DNA of 64,000 nucleotides from Ectobius pallidus (lineage: Eukaryota; Arthropoda; Insecta; Blattodea; Ectobiidae): contig CAXKWD010000009.1 in the NCBI GenBank assembly GCA_964059195.1, positions 44,859,160 to 44,923,159 of the forward strand, given 5' to 3'. Positions 1-49,323 of this stretch are shown piece by piece. Both the position numbers and the translations under genes were made by a program. Every line of letters begins with the position of its first letter. The first letter of the stretch is position 1. The notes below the pieces were generated by a model. That model made no database searches, had not been told where the DNA came from, and saw only the letters and a program-made list of their open reading frames with translations.

Positions 1-870
1 GCTACGTAAAGTCATTTATAAATTCGTTATTCTCCGTTCATGTTTACCAGCTCATGTTTTACGTACGATTTATTTAGCCCTAATTCATTCTATTATTCAA
101 TATGGCATAATTGGGTGGGGAGGAGTTGCAAAAACGATCCTCAGCCCTTTGCTTTGTCTTCAAAAACGCATAATAAAGATTTGTTTATTTAAGCCTCCTG
201 ACTATTCTTCCAAATTATTATTTTCTGAATTTAACGTTTTCACCATAGACCAAATTTACAAGTACGTCATACTGGATTATTTTCATAAACATCGTGACAA
301 TTACAAGTCAGAATCTCACGTATATAACACGCGAAGGAATCAATTTAATTTATTACTTGAACCAAAAAATGTTACAACTGCTGGAGCTAAGCACTGTTCA
401 AGTTTTGGCCCAAGACTATTCAATTCATTTATTACCAACCATCCTGATCTAAATAGCTTAAACAACAAACAATTTAGGTCTAAAATTAGAAAATTTATAT
501 AATTATTACTTCTGTTATCGACTATTACTGTTATAACATTTTTCATATTAAACTTTTAAATTTGGATAGAACTTAATTTCTTTGTTTTTACTAAAATTTG
601 AACAAATAAATTGTTATGTATTATTGTTGTATTGCTTCGTACCTTTGTATTGTAAATAGAACATGTTCTAACCTTTCATACATAACATTTTGTCATACTT
701 CTCCAAATTATGCATTTTTTTAAAGTAATTGTTTAGTATAAGTATTTCTAATATATAACTGAACCACCCCCGAACACAAGCTCTGCTTCTTCGGGGGGCG
801 TATCAACTTTTGTATATATTTTTCGTGTACTTTGGAGTAATAAATTGTAATTGTAATTGTAATTGTAATT
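1..870 (+). mobile_element. 3' end of a non-LTR retrotransposon (LINE), truncated by window edge
   Basis: One frame is open from base 2 to a stop at 500-502 and reads as the C-terminal end of a LINE reverse transcriptase: the 'ALIHSIIQYGIIGWGG' stretch, then 'LQKRIIKI' and 'YNTRRN', which recur in Jockey/CR1-type polyproteins after the polymerase core. A ~330-base 3' UTR follows, with a GC-rich hairpin-like patch around 768-803, and ends in four tandem TAATTG-like units near 838-869. Such short repeats are the usual 3' tail of these elements. The upstream part lies outside the window. The clade cannot be fixed from this piece. Confidence 0.8.
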
Positions 871-938
871 TACGTATTAATTTACATACATACATACATA
901 CACACATACATATTGTCTCTGTTGGATATTATATGATA

Positions 939-1106
939 ATATTATAGGAGAGTTAGACCTTTAAGGGCAATCAGTCAAAGGAGAGAGGTTCCATCTGGTG
1001 CTGTGAAGTGAACTCTGGGTTAGCTCAGTTGGTAGAGCGTTGGCACAGATAGCCAAAGGTCCTGGGTTCAAATCTCAGTGTCAGAGGAATTTTTCTCCTA
1101 TAATAT
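939..1106 (+). repeat. tRNA-like repeat bounded by 13-bp inverted repeats
   Basis: The core at 1014-1085 folds like a tRNA: D-stem GCTC/GAGC, anticodon stem TTGGC/GCCAA around a 7-base loop, T-stem CTGGG/CTCAG around TTCAAAT, and an acceptor stem paired only in its outer four positions. A-box (TAGCTCAGTTGGTAGAGC) and B-box (GGTTCAAATC) promoter elements are present. The base before the putative anticodon is C instead of U, so a working tRNA is unlikely. The unit is bracketed by ATATTATAGGAGA at 939-951 and its exact reverse complement at 1094-1106. Related copies lie at 27615-27708 (-) and 27858-27945 (+), so this is a dispersed tRNA-derived repeat. Confidence 0.65.
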
Positions 1107-1204
1107 GATCATTACTAGGAGTTTATGAGTAAAAACATAGCATATGTTCAATGTAAGTTTATATGTTTAATTATTTTTGTTTACAAGATAATAATTACAG
1201 GGTC

Positions 1205-1975
1205 TGTATTTTTATTTATTTATTTACTTACATCCTCGTGATCATTAAAATGATATGGGACTATGTATGTTCAATATATATAATACATGTCAGACAACAA
1301 AAGCACAACATATTCCAAACAAATTAACAGTTTGAATACCTACATTATGAGTTCAATGTACAGGTAGGAAAAAAAAAAAAAGCGGACCCACTAAAATATC
1401 TAAGTTGCCGATATGAGCCACTGCACTTGCCTAGTGGTTCTAGGCATGCACAGTGACTCATATCGGCAACTTAGATATTTTAGTAGGTTCCCTTTTTTTC
1501 CCATACCTGTACATTCAAGTGAATTACATTAATAGCACTGATTAAGTCAATACAAGTTTTCGACCAATACTAAATTGAGTTTAGGTTAAGATTTAAAAAT
1601 ATTCTATTTTATACATTGGATTAGATGTAAGCCAGTTTTTTAATTTGTATTTAAAACATTTGAAAGACAAGTTGATGGTATTTTCAGGCAAGGTGTTAAA
1701 CAGTTTGATGCCCATATATTCTAAATTGGCAGCTGTCTTACTTAATCTATGTTGAGGGAGATCTATTTGATGTGTATTACGAGTCATATGAGAATGTATA
1801 TTACATCTAGATATTTCCTTATTGTATTTATTTTTTATATGTATAAGTAACTCAAAAATGTAGAGGTTAACAACTGTCATGATCTTTAACTCTTTAAATA
1901 TTGGTTTGCATAGTGCATATAAATCAGCATTAGATTTGACTCTAACAGCTCTCTTTTGAAGTTTTAGAATTTGTG
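1205..1975 (-). mobile_element. LINE fragment: reverse transcriptase C-terminus and 3' UTR
   Basis: On the minus strand, codons from about 1975 down to 1593 read 'QKRAVRV', 'NTHQIDLPQHRLSKT' and 'MGIKLFNTLPENI'-like segments typical of the end of CR1/Jockey-type polyproteins. The 95-residue stretch at 1593-1880 is its longest open part. The 3' UTR continues to an (AAAT)-rich tail near 1205-1225 and is interrupted by the palindromic MITE at 1357-1513. The fragment is 5' truncated and sits immediately upstream of the kinase exon at 2013. Confidence 0.7.
1357..1513. mobile_element. Palindromic foldback MITE
   Basis: The 157-bp element is almost one perfect hairpin: arms of about 76 bases starting TGTACAGGTA and ending TACCTGTACA, separated by only a few bases (around 1434). 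It contains a poly-A run in one arm matched by a poly-T run in the other. It is flanked by TTCAA on both sides (1352-1356 and 1514-1518), consistent with a 5-bp target duplication. It has no coding capacity. The TIR and 5-bp target do not match a superfamily I can name. Confidence 0.75.
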
Positions 1976-2012
1976 AACTTATTATTTATGTTATGATATG
2001 CATTTTTTTCAG

Positions 2013-40302
<38,290 letters not shown>

Positions 40303-40362
40303 ATTGCATTTCCAACACAAATCATGTATAATTGATTTCTTTTTTGTTGTAAAAGTCTTGTA

Positions 40363-40368
40363 AATAAA
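40363..40368 (+). terminator. Polyadenylation signal of the kinase gene
   Basis: AATAAA lies 61 bases after the stop codon of the last kinase exon. A hAT element begins 176 bases farther on, so the transcript probably ends before it. Confidence 0.55.
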
Positions 40369-41032
40369 TTTAATTTGAAACAGTTGAACATTTTAAATTT
40401 CCAAGTTTAAAGGGAGGATATGATTTTTTAATAGGAAACATTTCAGGGGAAAGTATAGTACTAGAGATAACTGATCATGTGATGTTCACCTCGACATAAC
40501 TGGTGCCAAGATTTAAATCACTCTCAATGCATCTTATCATAGTTAGGGTTGCCGAAGTCCTGAAAAAGTGGGATTGTCTCAATTTTGTGAAACAAAAAAG
40601 TGATCTACCAAAAATCTATAAAATCATAAGAATCCTGATTTTATTGTTTACTGCTAATGGCCAAGACAAGAACAATACTAAATGTTTCCATTTTTCTTAA
40701 CCCTACAAATCTACAATTAAATTAAGATTATCTCATAACAACCATACATTTCTCTTTCCAACAGGCAATAATTAATCAAATGACACTTTAACAATTGAAA
40801 TTGAAAGTTACAAAAATAAGCAAGTTGATGCAAAGTGTGTATAGTTTTTTCAATCATTCAAGTCTCCGTAGTGTTGGGTCTATCTCCGGCACGTTTTTCT
40901 ATGGGTCTATGTCTTGTTTTCTACAGCACGTTTTTCTACGGGTATATGTCGTGTTTTCTACACAATCATGATTTTGGCACTTAGACCAGTGGCGGATCGT
41001 GGGTGTAGGAACAGGGTGTTGCACTATTTTAT

Positions 41033-41236
41033 GGGAATTATAATTCCTTTATTGCAACCAATGGCCATAGTATGATGAATAGAGCTCTGATGGAATATGT
41101 GGCACGGGAAACAGAAGTACCCCGAAAAAACCTGCCCCGCCCATTTTGTCCACCACAAATTCCACATGGATCCACCAAGATTCGATCCCGGGTCCCAGCG
41201 GTGGAAGGCGAGCAATGTAACCACTCAGTCATGGGG
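41033..41236 (-). mobile_element. tRNA-derived SINE (second family)
   Basis: The minus strand starts with TGACTGAGTGGTTACATTGC and B-box-like GGGATCGAATC, then a body with TTGTGGTGGACAAAATGGGC and TACTTCTGTTTCCCGTGCCA. Minus-strand frames of 64-66 residues here are SINE shadows. Its sequence differs from the 9.9-kb SINE family. Confidence 0.7.
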
Positions 41237-41749
41237 GGGGGTGGTTTTACAGGAATTAAACACCTAACCTGATAATATATAAATAGTCGCTTTGCTCGTT
41301 CGGGGCTAAACCTTCAAACTCCCAGTGAGGCTCTGCCTCTCTGTGTGGTTCTAAGAAAAAGTTTTTTGTTTGTTTTTTTTAAACTGACACTTTATAGAAG
41401 AGATACATTAATTGCATTTAGACTGCCGTAGCCCATAATAACTACTTAACCATACTAAACCTTAAAAAAAACTGTGGAACGATTTTAAGATTTTTCTGGG
41501 GTAAACATTTAAAATTTAGAACATTCTGGAATTTTCTCGTCGGTTACACGCTAAAAGCTATAAGTCTGTCAAATTTCATATTTCTAGCTCATGTGGAAGT
41601 GGGTCAACATTAATGCCTGTAAAGATTTTCGAAGTTTCTTTTTGGAGGGTAAAATATAAAATGTTGAACTTTTTGGAATTTTCCATCGGTTGTAGGCTAA
41701 AAGCTGCCAAATTTCATGTTTCTAGCTCATGGGTAAGTGGGTAAACATT

Positions 41750-41930
41750 AGGTTGGGTTCGTTCCCCGGTACTTAATCGAATTTTTCTGAAGTAGGGAGG
41801 TCTGGAATGGGGTGTACTCAGCCTCCTGATACAAATTGAGGAGATACTTGATTGAGAAGTAGGATGTCGGATAGTAGGCCTAGTCCCTCTAGGGATGTAG
41901 AGACAGGGAGTTTAGTTTAGTGTCTAATAG
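41750..41930 (+). mobile_element. Diverged, internally deleted SINE copy
   Basis: Matches the 9933-10250 SINE from the B-box region on: GTAGGGAGGTCTGGAATGGG, TTGAGGAGATACTTGATTGA and TCCCTCTAGGGATGTAG. The middle and most of the tRNA head are missing. Confidence 0.7.
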
Positions 41931-42471
41931 ATAGATGAAATTAGCAATATAGGTTTCGCCACAAAGTGACTAATTGGCAATTAGCATCTCTGTGAGGGAC
42001 TTCATAGTTCATAGCTCGCGCCCTAACCTGCTTGCAGACAGCAGCCGACGCGACGTGCTCTAGCAGTTGTTCGCAGAGTGAAAGCGACGACGAAAACCTT
42101 TAAGCCCCGGGCGGGTTACCACCAAGTCAAGCCTCTCGCACCCGTTACTAGCCGGCAAGATGAGGCAGCAAGTCGTGGCTTTTCTAATGCGACGCCCTCC
42201 GTGCATTTACACGTTTAAATGACTTAAAATGGTCAAATATCAGGTGTAGCATGTTTTCAGTCGATAAGAACCTATCACAAAGACGATTTCGAAGTAGTTT
42301 AATAGTAGGCATATGCAGTACTATAATAAAAAATCTAAATATTCTTTGCATTAAAAACTGGTCGTTGTGCAACACTGCAACATGATCAGAGGCCGCCACT
42401 GACTTAGACCCTTATAAAACTAAATGCTTCAATTATTGAAATTAGCTCAGTTTTATTTTTGCATTCCTAGA

Positions 42472-42670
42472 CATAATGCTAATGTGGAAAGAATATTTTC
42501 GCTCATGAATGCTCAGTGGTCTGACAAGCCTATTAGATTGAAAGTATCATCAGTTAAAGCAATCTTGTTATTACGATAAAACATTAAAAATTTCAGGTGT
42601 AGTAAATTTTATGAGCATACTTTGAAAAATAAGAACCAACTGAGATATATAATGAAGTCAGAAAAAAAGA
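42472..42670 (+). pseudogene. hAT transposase C-terminal dimerisation fragment
   Basis: The frame reads HNANVERIFSLMNAQWSDKP and IRLKVSSVKAILLLR, then a stop, then FRCSKFYEHTLKNKNQL. The N-x-E-R-x-F-S motif is the hallmark of the hAT dimerisation domain. It belongs to the outer hAT at 40544-42775. Confidence 0.75.
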
Positions 42671-42783
42671 CCGATAGGGTAAATCGCGTTAAAAATAAAC
42701 TCGTTTCATTATATTTGTACTTATCCTTCCCAAATATTGTCCCAATTTCTTTTGTCAGATAATATGGCAACCCTGATCATAGT

Positions 42784-44040
42784 CAACCTTTGCGTCCATA
42801 TTTCTCATGTGACTAATGTGACTAATAACTCATAGTGACATGCATTTTTTTACTTTCTCTGACCCTACCATAGGTAGAGGAAGTATTGTTTTTGTCCCCA
42901 AATTTGAAGTTGAGTTCTTAACATAAATACAAGTTTTGAGGTCTCCTGAACCCAAAAAACTAGTTTTGGAAACAAGTCCATGTGTGTGTGTGTGTGTCTG
43001 TGAACACCCCAGAACGGAAAATCATATGAAAACAAAATTTTGTATTTGGGTTAGGTATCTTCTGAGGATGTGACACAAAGATTGGCAACAGCTTTATATT
43101 ATTTTTAAGGGGACTTAAATTTCGTTTCTCGCGATTTTATAGAAAACTGCTATAACAATTTTGTTTAAATTTTATACATAGAGTGGTTATACTAAGAGCT
43201 AAAACTTCTAGTTGAAACATTTTTTTGAAAAAATTCTCTGAAGAGTAGTTATAAGCCACCCACTATTTGTAGAAACTCAGTCTGGCCTGGTGAACAATAA
43301 AGTTTTGCCTCAGGTTGAAACAACTGAATATGTGCTCTTTACAATGCGGCCCCTTATTCTGTATCAGAGCATGAAGTGAAAAAGATGTAACTTATTAGCC
43401 ATGCTTAGAGTAAAGAAAGTTACACGAGTGCATTAATCAGATTTTATTTTTGTGTATCCTTCAGGGATGTGATACCATGTGGTAATGACATTCTCTTCAT
43501 TTTTATAACCAATTTACATGAAGAGAATGTTAAACATAATACATCATACTAAAAGGTAAACTTATTTGATCAGAGGAAGTTATGTGAGTTTCACATCAGA
43601 TTTTTACTCTTCTTATGCTTAATAATATTCCAACATGTGCAACTAATAGAAGATCAAAAGATGTGATACTAATATTGAATTTATAATAATTTGAACCGAG
43701 ATCACAAACAGTTCACAAAATGAAAAATATTCTGCAATCTCCTGTCACTTCTTTCATCACAACACAACAAGAGTTGTTAAAAGAAAGAGACTTTCCTAAT
43801 AATTATTAAGAACACCTCACCCACCGCTTGTACACAGAAGAAATGTAATGGTGTCTGTATATCCTTACGTACCATTATGTGTTTCCTGCCCAACATCACG
43901 ATTGATAGATTGCCTGAGTAAATCTAATTAACCACCAAAAATAGAGCTGTAAACAATTGATTTTAACTATTCTAACATCTGAACTGAAACTTAAGTTTTA
44001 GTATTAAATTGTATTGGAAGTTAACACAATGAAGTTATAT
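42784..44040. other. No gene seen
   Basis: AT-rich intergenic DNA with a (TG)n run near 42982-43000 and a small hairpin (ACATTCTCTTCAT / ATGAAGAGAATGT) near 43488-43531. Confidence 0.45.
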
Positions 44041-44214
44041 AACATAATAATTATATAAGAGTTTAATTTTTACACAAAAACTTCACTTTTGGTATATTTT
44101 ACCTGTACTAGTTTTGGCGCCTTCACAACCATTATCAACAGTTATACTTCAACTATACCAAAAGCGAAGTTTTTGTGTAAAAATTCAACTCTTATATAGC
44201 CTAATTATTATGTT
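44041..44214. repeat. Inverted repeat (foldback MITE-like)
   Basis: Arms 44041-44096 and 44154-44214 share ACAAAAACTTC, TTTTACACAAAAAC and AACATAATAATTA in opposite directions around a 57-base centre containing TTTTGGCGCCTTCACAACC. Its layout is like that at 29447-29623. Confidence 0.75.
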
Positions 44215-44397
44215 AAGTTTTAGTGTATAAACTTATAGGTTTCATCCAGCATTTGAAGCTGCTTTAAGAATGTAAGCCAGTAGTTATATAATCAGGTAGA
44301 TAGGCCTTCTGTAATAATTTATAGCAACAATAATATTCTTCCTGCTAAGAAAATTTGAGACAAACCCATTGAACTAACCCCATGACATCGCATGGAC

Positions 44398-44665
44398 AGC
44401 GAAGGCCTACCACCCAACCACTCCATTCTTTAAAATTGGCCAATGGTAGGACTGAAGCATGTGGACAGCGTGCTTACACCCACATTCAATATGGCGGTCT
44501 TCATGGCTGGAGCCATTACTTCTTTATCAGGTAACTCCTCAGTTACCCATACAAGGCTAATGTACCCCATTCCAGACTTCCCTATCTAAGAGAAAATTGA
44601 GTAGGTACTGGGGATCAAACCCAAGCCTACAGATCACTAATCAGCAACACTAACCACTAGATAAA
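44398..44665 (-). mobile_element. Diverged SINE copy (same family as 9.9 kb)
   Basis: The minus strand reads AGTGGTTAGTGTTGCTGATT, GGGTTTGATCCCCAGTACC, GAAGTCTGGAATGGGGT and a body with GAAGTAATGGCTC and GTGGTTGGGTGGTAGGCC, in the same order as the intact SINE. Confidence 0.75.
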
Positions 44666-45317
44666 AGGGTGTCTTCTAGTCATGAAAGTAATCAAAAAGA
44701 ACAGATGATCATGAAAGTAATGAAAAAGTAATGAAATTGAGTGGTCAGAATTTTTTTTGCTAGCACCTAAATGAAAACAAGTAAACCCCTGTGAACTAGA
44801 TATTGATTTGATAGTTTTACCGAATTTCTATCCCACACTGTAATTGTCTCCAGTGATAAAAAATATGATAAATTTATACATTTTGACTGAGGAGACTTAA
44901 GGTGGGAGGTACACGTTTTCCTAGTATAATTTTACTGTAATTGAATATTTTTTTCTTAGAATCCATAAGTCCTGTAAAAAGATAAACCCCGTCCTAGATG
45001 AGAGTTGAATATTTTTTCTTTAAACACATGAGTTTGGTAAATGGCATAGTGCAAGTCTTACATGATTACATTATTCTGTTGGCATGCGATTTCCATGAGT
45101 TAGGAATGACATTTAGCTTTCTTCTGAACTGGCTTTCAGATAGGGGTTCATTAAAAATAATACTTTATCATTATGCCATGCACACTGTCGAGAAGTCATG
45201 AACTTAACTAAAGAGGCAAAGGAAAAGTAATGAAAGTCCTGAATTAGATCCATCGAAAATCAGTAGACATCCTGATCCATGCAGTCAGTCATCATATAAC
45301 ACAAAATAAACCTCGGG
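44666..45317. other. No gene seen
   Basis: AT-rich. A 67-codon plus-strand frame (44998-45201) has no recognisable motif. Two short near-copies of GATCATGAAAGTAATxAAAAAG lie at 44676-44735. Confidence 0.4.
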
Positions 45318-45540
45318 GGTGCAGGCCCCAACGTGGTGCCCTCAGCCTCATGATTCAAACTATGGAGCTACTTGATGGCTCAGGAATGGCTCTGGTCACA
45401 GAAACCATCAATAACAGCCTTGAGTGTCAGCATTTTGACCACATGCCCCTAGTCTTGCCTTAGGCCTAGGATAGATCATGCAGCAGTTGGATGGTGGGCC
45501 TAGTCCATTCTGGGATGTACAGCCATGGAGTTTTTTTAGT
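45318..45540 (+). mobile_element. Diverged SINE copy, body only
   Basis: CCTCAGCCTCATGATTCAAA, GGAGCTACTTGATGGC, GCATTTTGACCACATGCCCC and GGATGTACAGCCATGGAG align with the 9933-10250 SINE downstream of its tRNA head. Confidence 0.75.
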
Positions 45541-45720
45541 ACGGGCCCTTAGCTTGTAAGTTAGGATGATTATAGAGTGGTATGACTGCTTAGGAGAAAG
45601 ACATTCAGGTATGATTGTAGCTTTCCCGCTCAGCTAAATGTTGTCTAGGGTTTGATGCTCACTACACTACTGCAATGAGGGGGGGAGGGATGGAGGAACT
45701 GACGTCATACTGAAAGTTCC

Positions 45721-46950
45721 TTGGTAATAGCTAACTTGCATCGCCATGTTAGGGCAAACAAAGTTCACGAGCACATTGCAGCTGCAACAGGTGTTTCGAA
45801 ATTTATGATAAAGAAGATAAAAAAGGAGATGATTAAGGTACAGAATGGCACAGTTTCTGCATGCAGTACTCCAAAACGGAACAAATGTGGCCGAAACCAT
45901 GTACATATTTAGATTATTTTGATATGTGTGTTGTGTATAGGGCCATAAAGGAATTTTACATTCATGAGAATAGAGATCCTACTGTGAAAGCTGTGAAAAC
46001 TGCAAGAAAAATTGGCTTTAAAGGAAAAGAATCCAATTTGCTGAAAGTATTCAAACGCCTCATATTTTGATGGTGAAAGATGTAACAAGACAGATGGATT
46101 TTTGTTAAAATGCACAATATAAGTAGTGTTCATGTGTTGTTTTTATGTGCTATTGCAAAATACCACTAGGAGGATCATCCTATTGTTTAACTGGCAAAAC
46201 GTACATTCACAGTTCGCACACAAAAATGAAAGCATGGGGCAATAATAGTTCACAAGGCTGTATGGTGCCTGCATGCAAAGAACAAAAATTGACAAATGTG
46301 CATGTAGGAACAGAAAAGGGTTTCACTACTAATGCTCAGTTGACCTTCAAATCAAACACACAAAGTGGTACAGTAATTACCACAAGGACATGAATGCAGA
46401 AAGTCACATATGGTGGATGAAAGAAATTAAAGCCAAATATACCTGCAAAATCTGTTGTAGTCATAATGTGACTAGAGATAAGTGCCCCACATCTGCAAGC
46501 AGAAAAAAGAATATGCAAGATTGGCTTCTGAAAAACAAAATTCCATTCTGAAATGAAATGCTGAAAGCAGAATTGTGTGACCTTGTAAAGCTGCATAAGC
46601 CAAGACAGTAATTATATCATAGATACAATTTTGGAGGAAGGTGGGCATGTAATTCTTCAAGTGCCACCATATCACCTGGACTTAAACGCAATTGAAAAAA
46701 TTAGTTCAAATATGAAAAAGTGGGTCACAGTGTGACAATGTGACATTCAAGATGGATGACGTGTGGCGATTGTGTGAATAACGGTTCTCAGAAATAGGAG
46801 AAAGGGAATGGAAATCAATGTGTCAGTAAGCAACTATAGAGCCAGTACATTCAAGCAGAAGGACAAGTAAAACCTGATGTTGAGAAGCTAACGTTTAGTG
46901 TTAACAGGGGCAGTAGCAGCAGCAGCGACACTGGGAGTGATGACTCAATA
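45721..46950 (+). pseudogene. DDE transposase pseudogene (IS630/Tc1-like DDE_3 type)
   Basis: Plus-strand pieces in order: HIAAATGVSKFMIKKIKKEM (helix-turn-helix), YFDMCVVYRAIKEFYIHENR, then TYIHSSHTKMKAWGNNSSQG (first catalytic region) and CMVPACKEQKLTNVHVGTEK. These are followed by a degraded YHKDMNAES...W, the segment KNMQDWLLKNKIPF, VPPYHLDLNAIE (third region) and an acidic Ser-rich end near 46910. Stops and frameshifts are frequent. The first catalytic Asp appears mutated (GKTYIH where DE-T is usual in such proteins). Ends not found. Confidence 0.75.
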
Positions 46951-47301
46951 GCTACATGAACTTCAGTCCAATATAGACCTCAGAAATGCAGATTTTTTGG
47001 GAGAAGTAGACAGTGACATAGATGGCATCACAGAGCTCCACAAATCACCTTAGAGCAGCCCTTCAGAGGTCTCACTACCCACTACACTACCACTGAGTAG
47101 ACAGGACTCACTTCTAAGGTAAGCTAATCCAGGGACTTTATGGAAGTATGGCTACTGGTACTCTACAAAGGGAGTGATAATAATAATATTAAAAATAATA
47201 GGCCTAACTATAATAATAAAAATTAATACAATAATAAAAATAATAACAATAATAATAAAGTGGTTATAGCAGTAGTAATAGTAATAGCAGTAATAGTAGC
47301 A
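46951..47301. other. No gene seen; AT microsatellite
   Basis: Contains an (AAT/ATA)-rich stretch at about 47168-47265 bordering the next element. Confidence 0.5.
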
Positions 47302-48650
47302 GGGGAGTTTGGGCCAAAGTGAAATTTTTAGTTTAAACTATTTTAATTTGGCTTCACTTAGTTCTACCTCCATTGATATAATTATGCCTCTGGATATTTG
47401 GTTACATTGGAAATTCAATTGGCTGCTGAATGTTGAATTGTGAAGATGTATCAGAAGTAAACATGTTTTTTGTATGAAAATTGTAATTCCATAAGTTTAT
47501 ATTGGAAGCTGTGGTATTTTACCTATATTTGCTATGAATTTCAAGTTTGATAAATTGACTAGAGTCATTACTGTCTATGATCTCACATTAAAAAATTATT
47601 ACTTTTACTTGCACTTTTCTGTTTAGATTTGGTTTAGTTATCTTGTCTGTTTGCGGGGCAAAGTGAAATTACCTATTGGGGCAAAGTGACTATTTCTTGT
47701 TAATCCTTGTTCTAACCAAAAAGATGGTCCGCAAACATGAAAGAAAATCCAGCACAGCTGGTAGGAGGAGCACTGAAAGCTGTGAGAGAGGAGGGATTGT
47801 CAGTTAATTCTGCAGCAAAATCACATGCAATGCCTCTTGCTACTCTCTTCAGGAGAAATAAAAAAACACAAAGAGCTAGAAGTCACTTCTAGAAAGAAGT
47901 TGGGTAGGTTCCAAACTGTATTCACTCCAGGATATCATGCCTCAACCTAAAGCTTTTGTAGGCAAACGTCACCGTACTTGAAAGAGGTGAAGGAAGCAGA
48001 TGGGGAGAAGGATAAGAAGATTTCAGGGGTCAAGAAAAAGAGGGCTGAAAGAAATTTGTTCCAAGAGCCAACCAATAATGGCAGTTCAAGTTCTGAAGAG
48101 AGTGATAACTTAGAATGGAGCGCATCTGAAGAAGGTGAAAACATACCAATGGGTTCTCATGGAATACGAAGGTAAATTATTCCCAGGCCAAATCAAAGTT
48201 AAGACTGCTGTGCATGCATCTGTGTGTTGGCTGGAACAGAGAAAAAGTATTTCAAGTGGCCAGAAAAGGAGGACTAAGAGTATGAATGGAACGAAGAAAT
48301 AAGTTTGCACTCCAAAATAACTATGGAGGCGTTTCTTTTATATACCTGAATAATCATACTCCATGTAAATGCAGCTGTAAGATTTCAGATATTTTCAGTT
48401 AAATATTAAAATTAATTATTACATAAGTATTTCTGTACTTTTAGCATATTTCACTTTGTCCCTTCAGAAATTTCATGCTGTTAAGAGTAATGAATAAATC
48501 CATGTTACAAGAGAACAGATATTTTGCTTTCATAGATAAAAGATCTAACTCCGTTGCACATTATAATAACAAAAAATCCATTTTACAGCCAATTTTGGTG
48601 GAGATATTAAGACTGAAAATTAACTATTTTACTTTGTCCCGAACCCCCCT
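47302..48650 (+). mobile_element. Internally deleted pogo/Tigger-like transposon
   Basis: Ends GGGGAGTTTGGGCCAAAGTG and, reversed, GGGGGGTTCGGGACAAAGTA are inverted repeats; CAAAGTGAAAT-like words recur near both ends. Inside, the plus strand has a pipsqueak-type helix-turn-helix near 47740-47880 (ALKAVREEGLSVNSAAK, MPLATLFRR). Then, without a catalytic domain, there is an acidic tail near 47978-48175 (SSSSEESDNLEWSASEEGEN) and a further remnant near 48220-48310. The DDE core has been lost, so it is non-autonomous. Confidence 0.65.
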
Positions 48651-49323
48651 AGTAGTAGAATAGTAATGGTGGTGGTGGCAGTAATTTGTTCATTTGCCGT
48701 CTTGACAAAATTTCTGTGGATGTCCATGCAAGTGTCTATAGAATCAGTATTGAACCTTTGCTATTGAGAGGGGAGAAGGAAGAAAATAATGGTTATATTA
48801 TTAGCCTATACTTTAATGGAACTTCCTTATCATGATAATCTTTGTGTTATATAAATGTATGTATACCATGTATGCCTACAAATGTTTTAACAAAGGAAGA
48901 ATTTTACCTTTGTGTATACTTCAAATACAAACACTTTTATGATGTTATCTAAATGCAGGACTCTGTGTTCTGTGATTGTGTTAAGCATTTCAAAGAATAA
49001 CACACACTGGTAATACTCCTGGTTCATTCTGAACTTACATTCAGATGTAGTAAACAGAACTAAGGTATGTGTTGATTTATTGAAATTATTTATTTATTTA
49101 TTTACTTATTCACTGTTAGATTTACATAAAATCATGGCTTTATCAACTTACATCTAGATATCAAAATCTTATAAATCTGTTAAACATACCCAATTACACA
49201 CACACACACATGCTCATCCACCTACATTGCATATATATATAATATTTTGCATATAATATTGATTATTTAGAAATAAATCTGTAAGTACAGAGTAAGTAGA
49301 AGGATGTCACTTAAAATTTAATA
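48651..49323. other. No gene seen
   Basis: AT-rich, with a (TTTA)n tail at 49085-49110, (CA)n at 49198-49210 and (TA)n near 49233. This looks like the 3' tail of the LINE fragment that follows. Confidence 0.4.

Larger units (their letters stand above)
40987..42401. mobile_element. hAT element nested in another hAT
   Basis: Ends CAGTGGCGGATC and, reversed, CAGTGGCGGCCTC. An exact 8-bp ACTTAGAC duplication flanks it (40979-40986, 42402-42409). No transposase. It carries a tRNA-derived SINE (about 41033-41236, minus) and a SINE remnant (41750-41930). The right third (42000-42190) is unusually GC-rich. Confidence 0.85.
40544..42775 (+). mobile_element. hAT element (outer), internally replaced
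   Basis: Ends TAGGGTTGCC and GGCAACCCTG are inverted. The flanks share an exact 8-bp ATCATAGT (40536-40543, 42776-42783). The remaining coding is the C-terminal dimerisation domain near 42472-42670. Most of the transposase is deleted, and a second hAT element (40987-42401) is nested inside. Confidence 0.85.

Noticed and set aside
1014..1085. Functional tRNA gene
   Set aside because: Acceptor stem only partly paired, C before the anticodon, and related repeat copies elsewhere.
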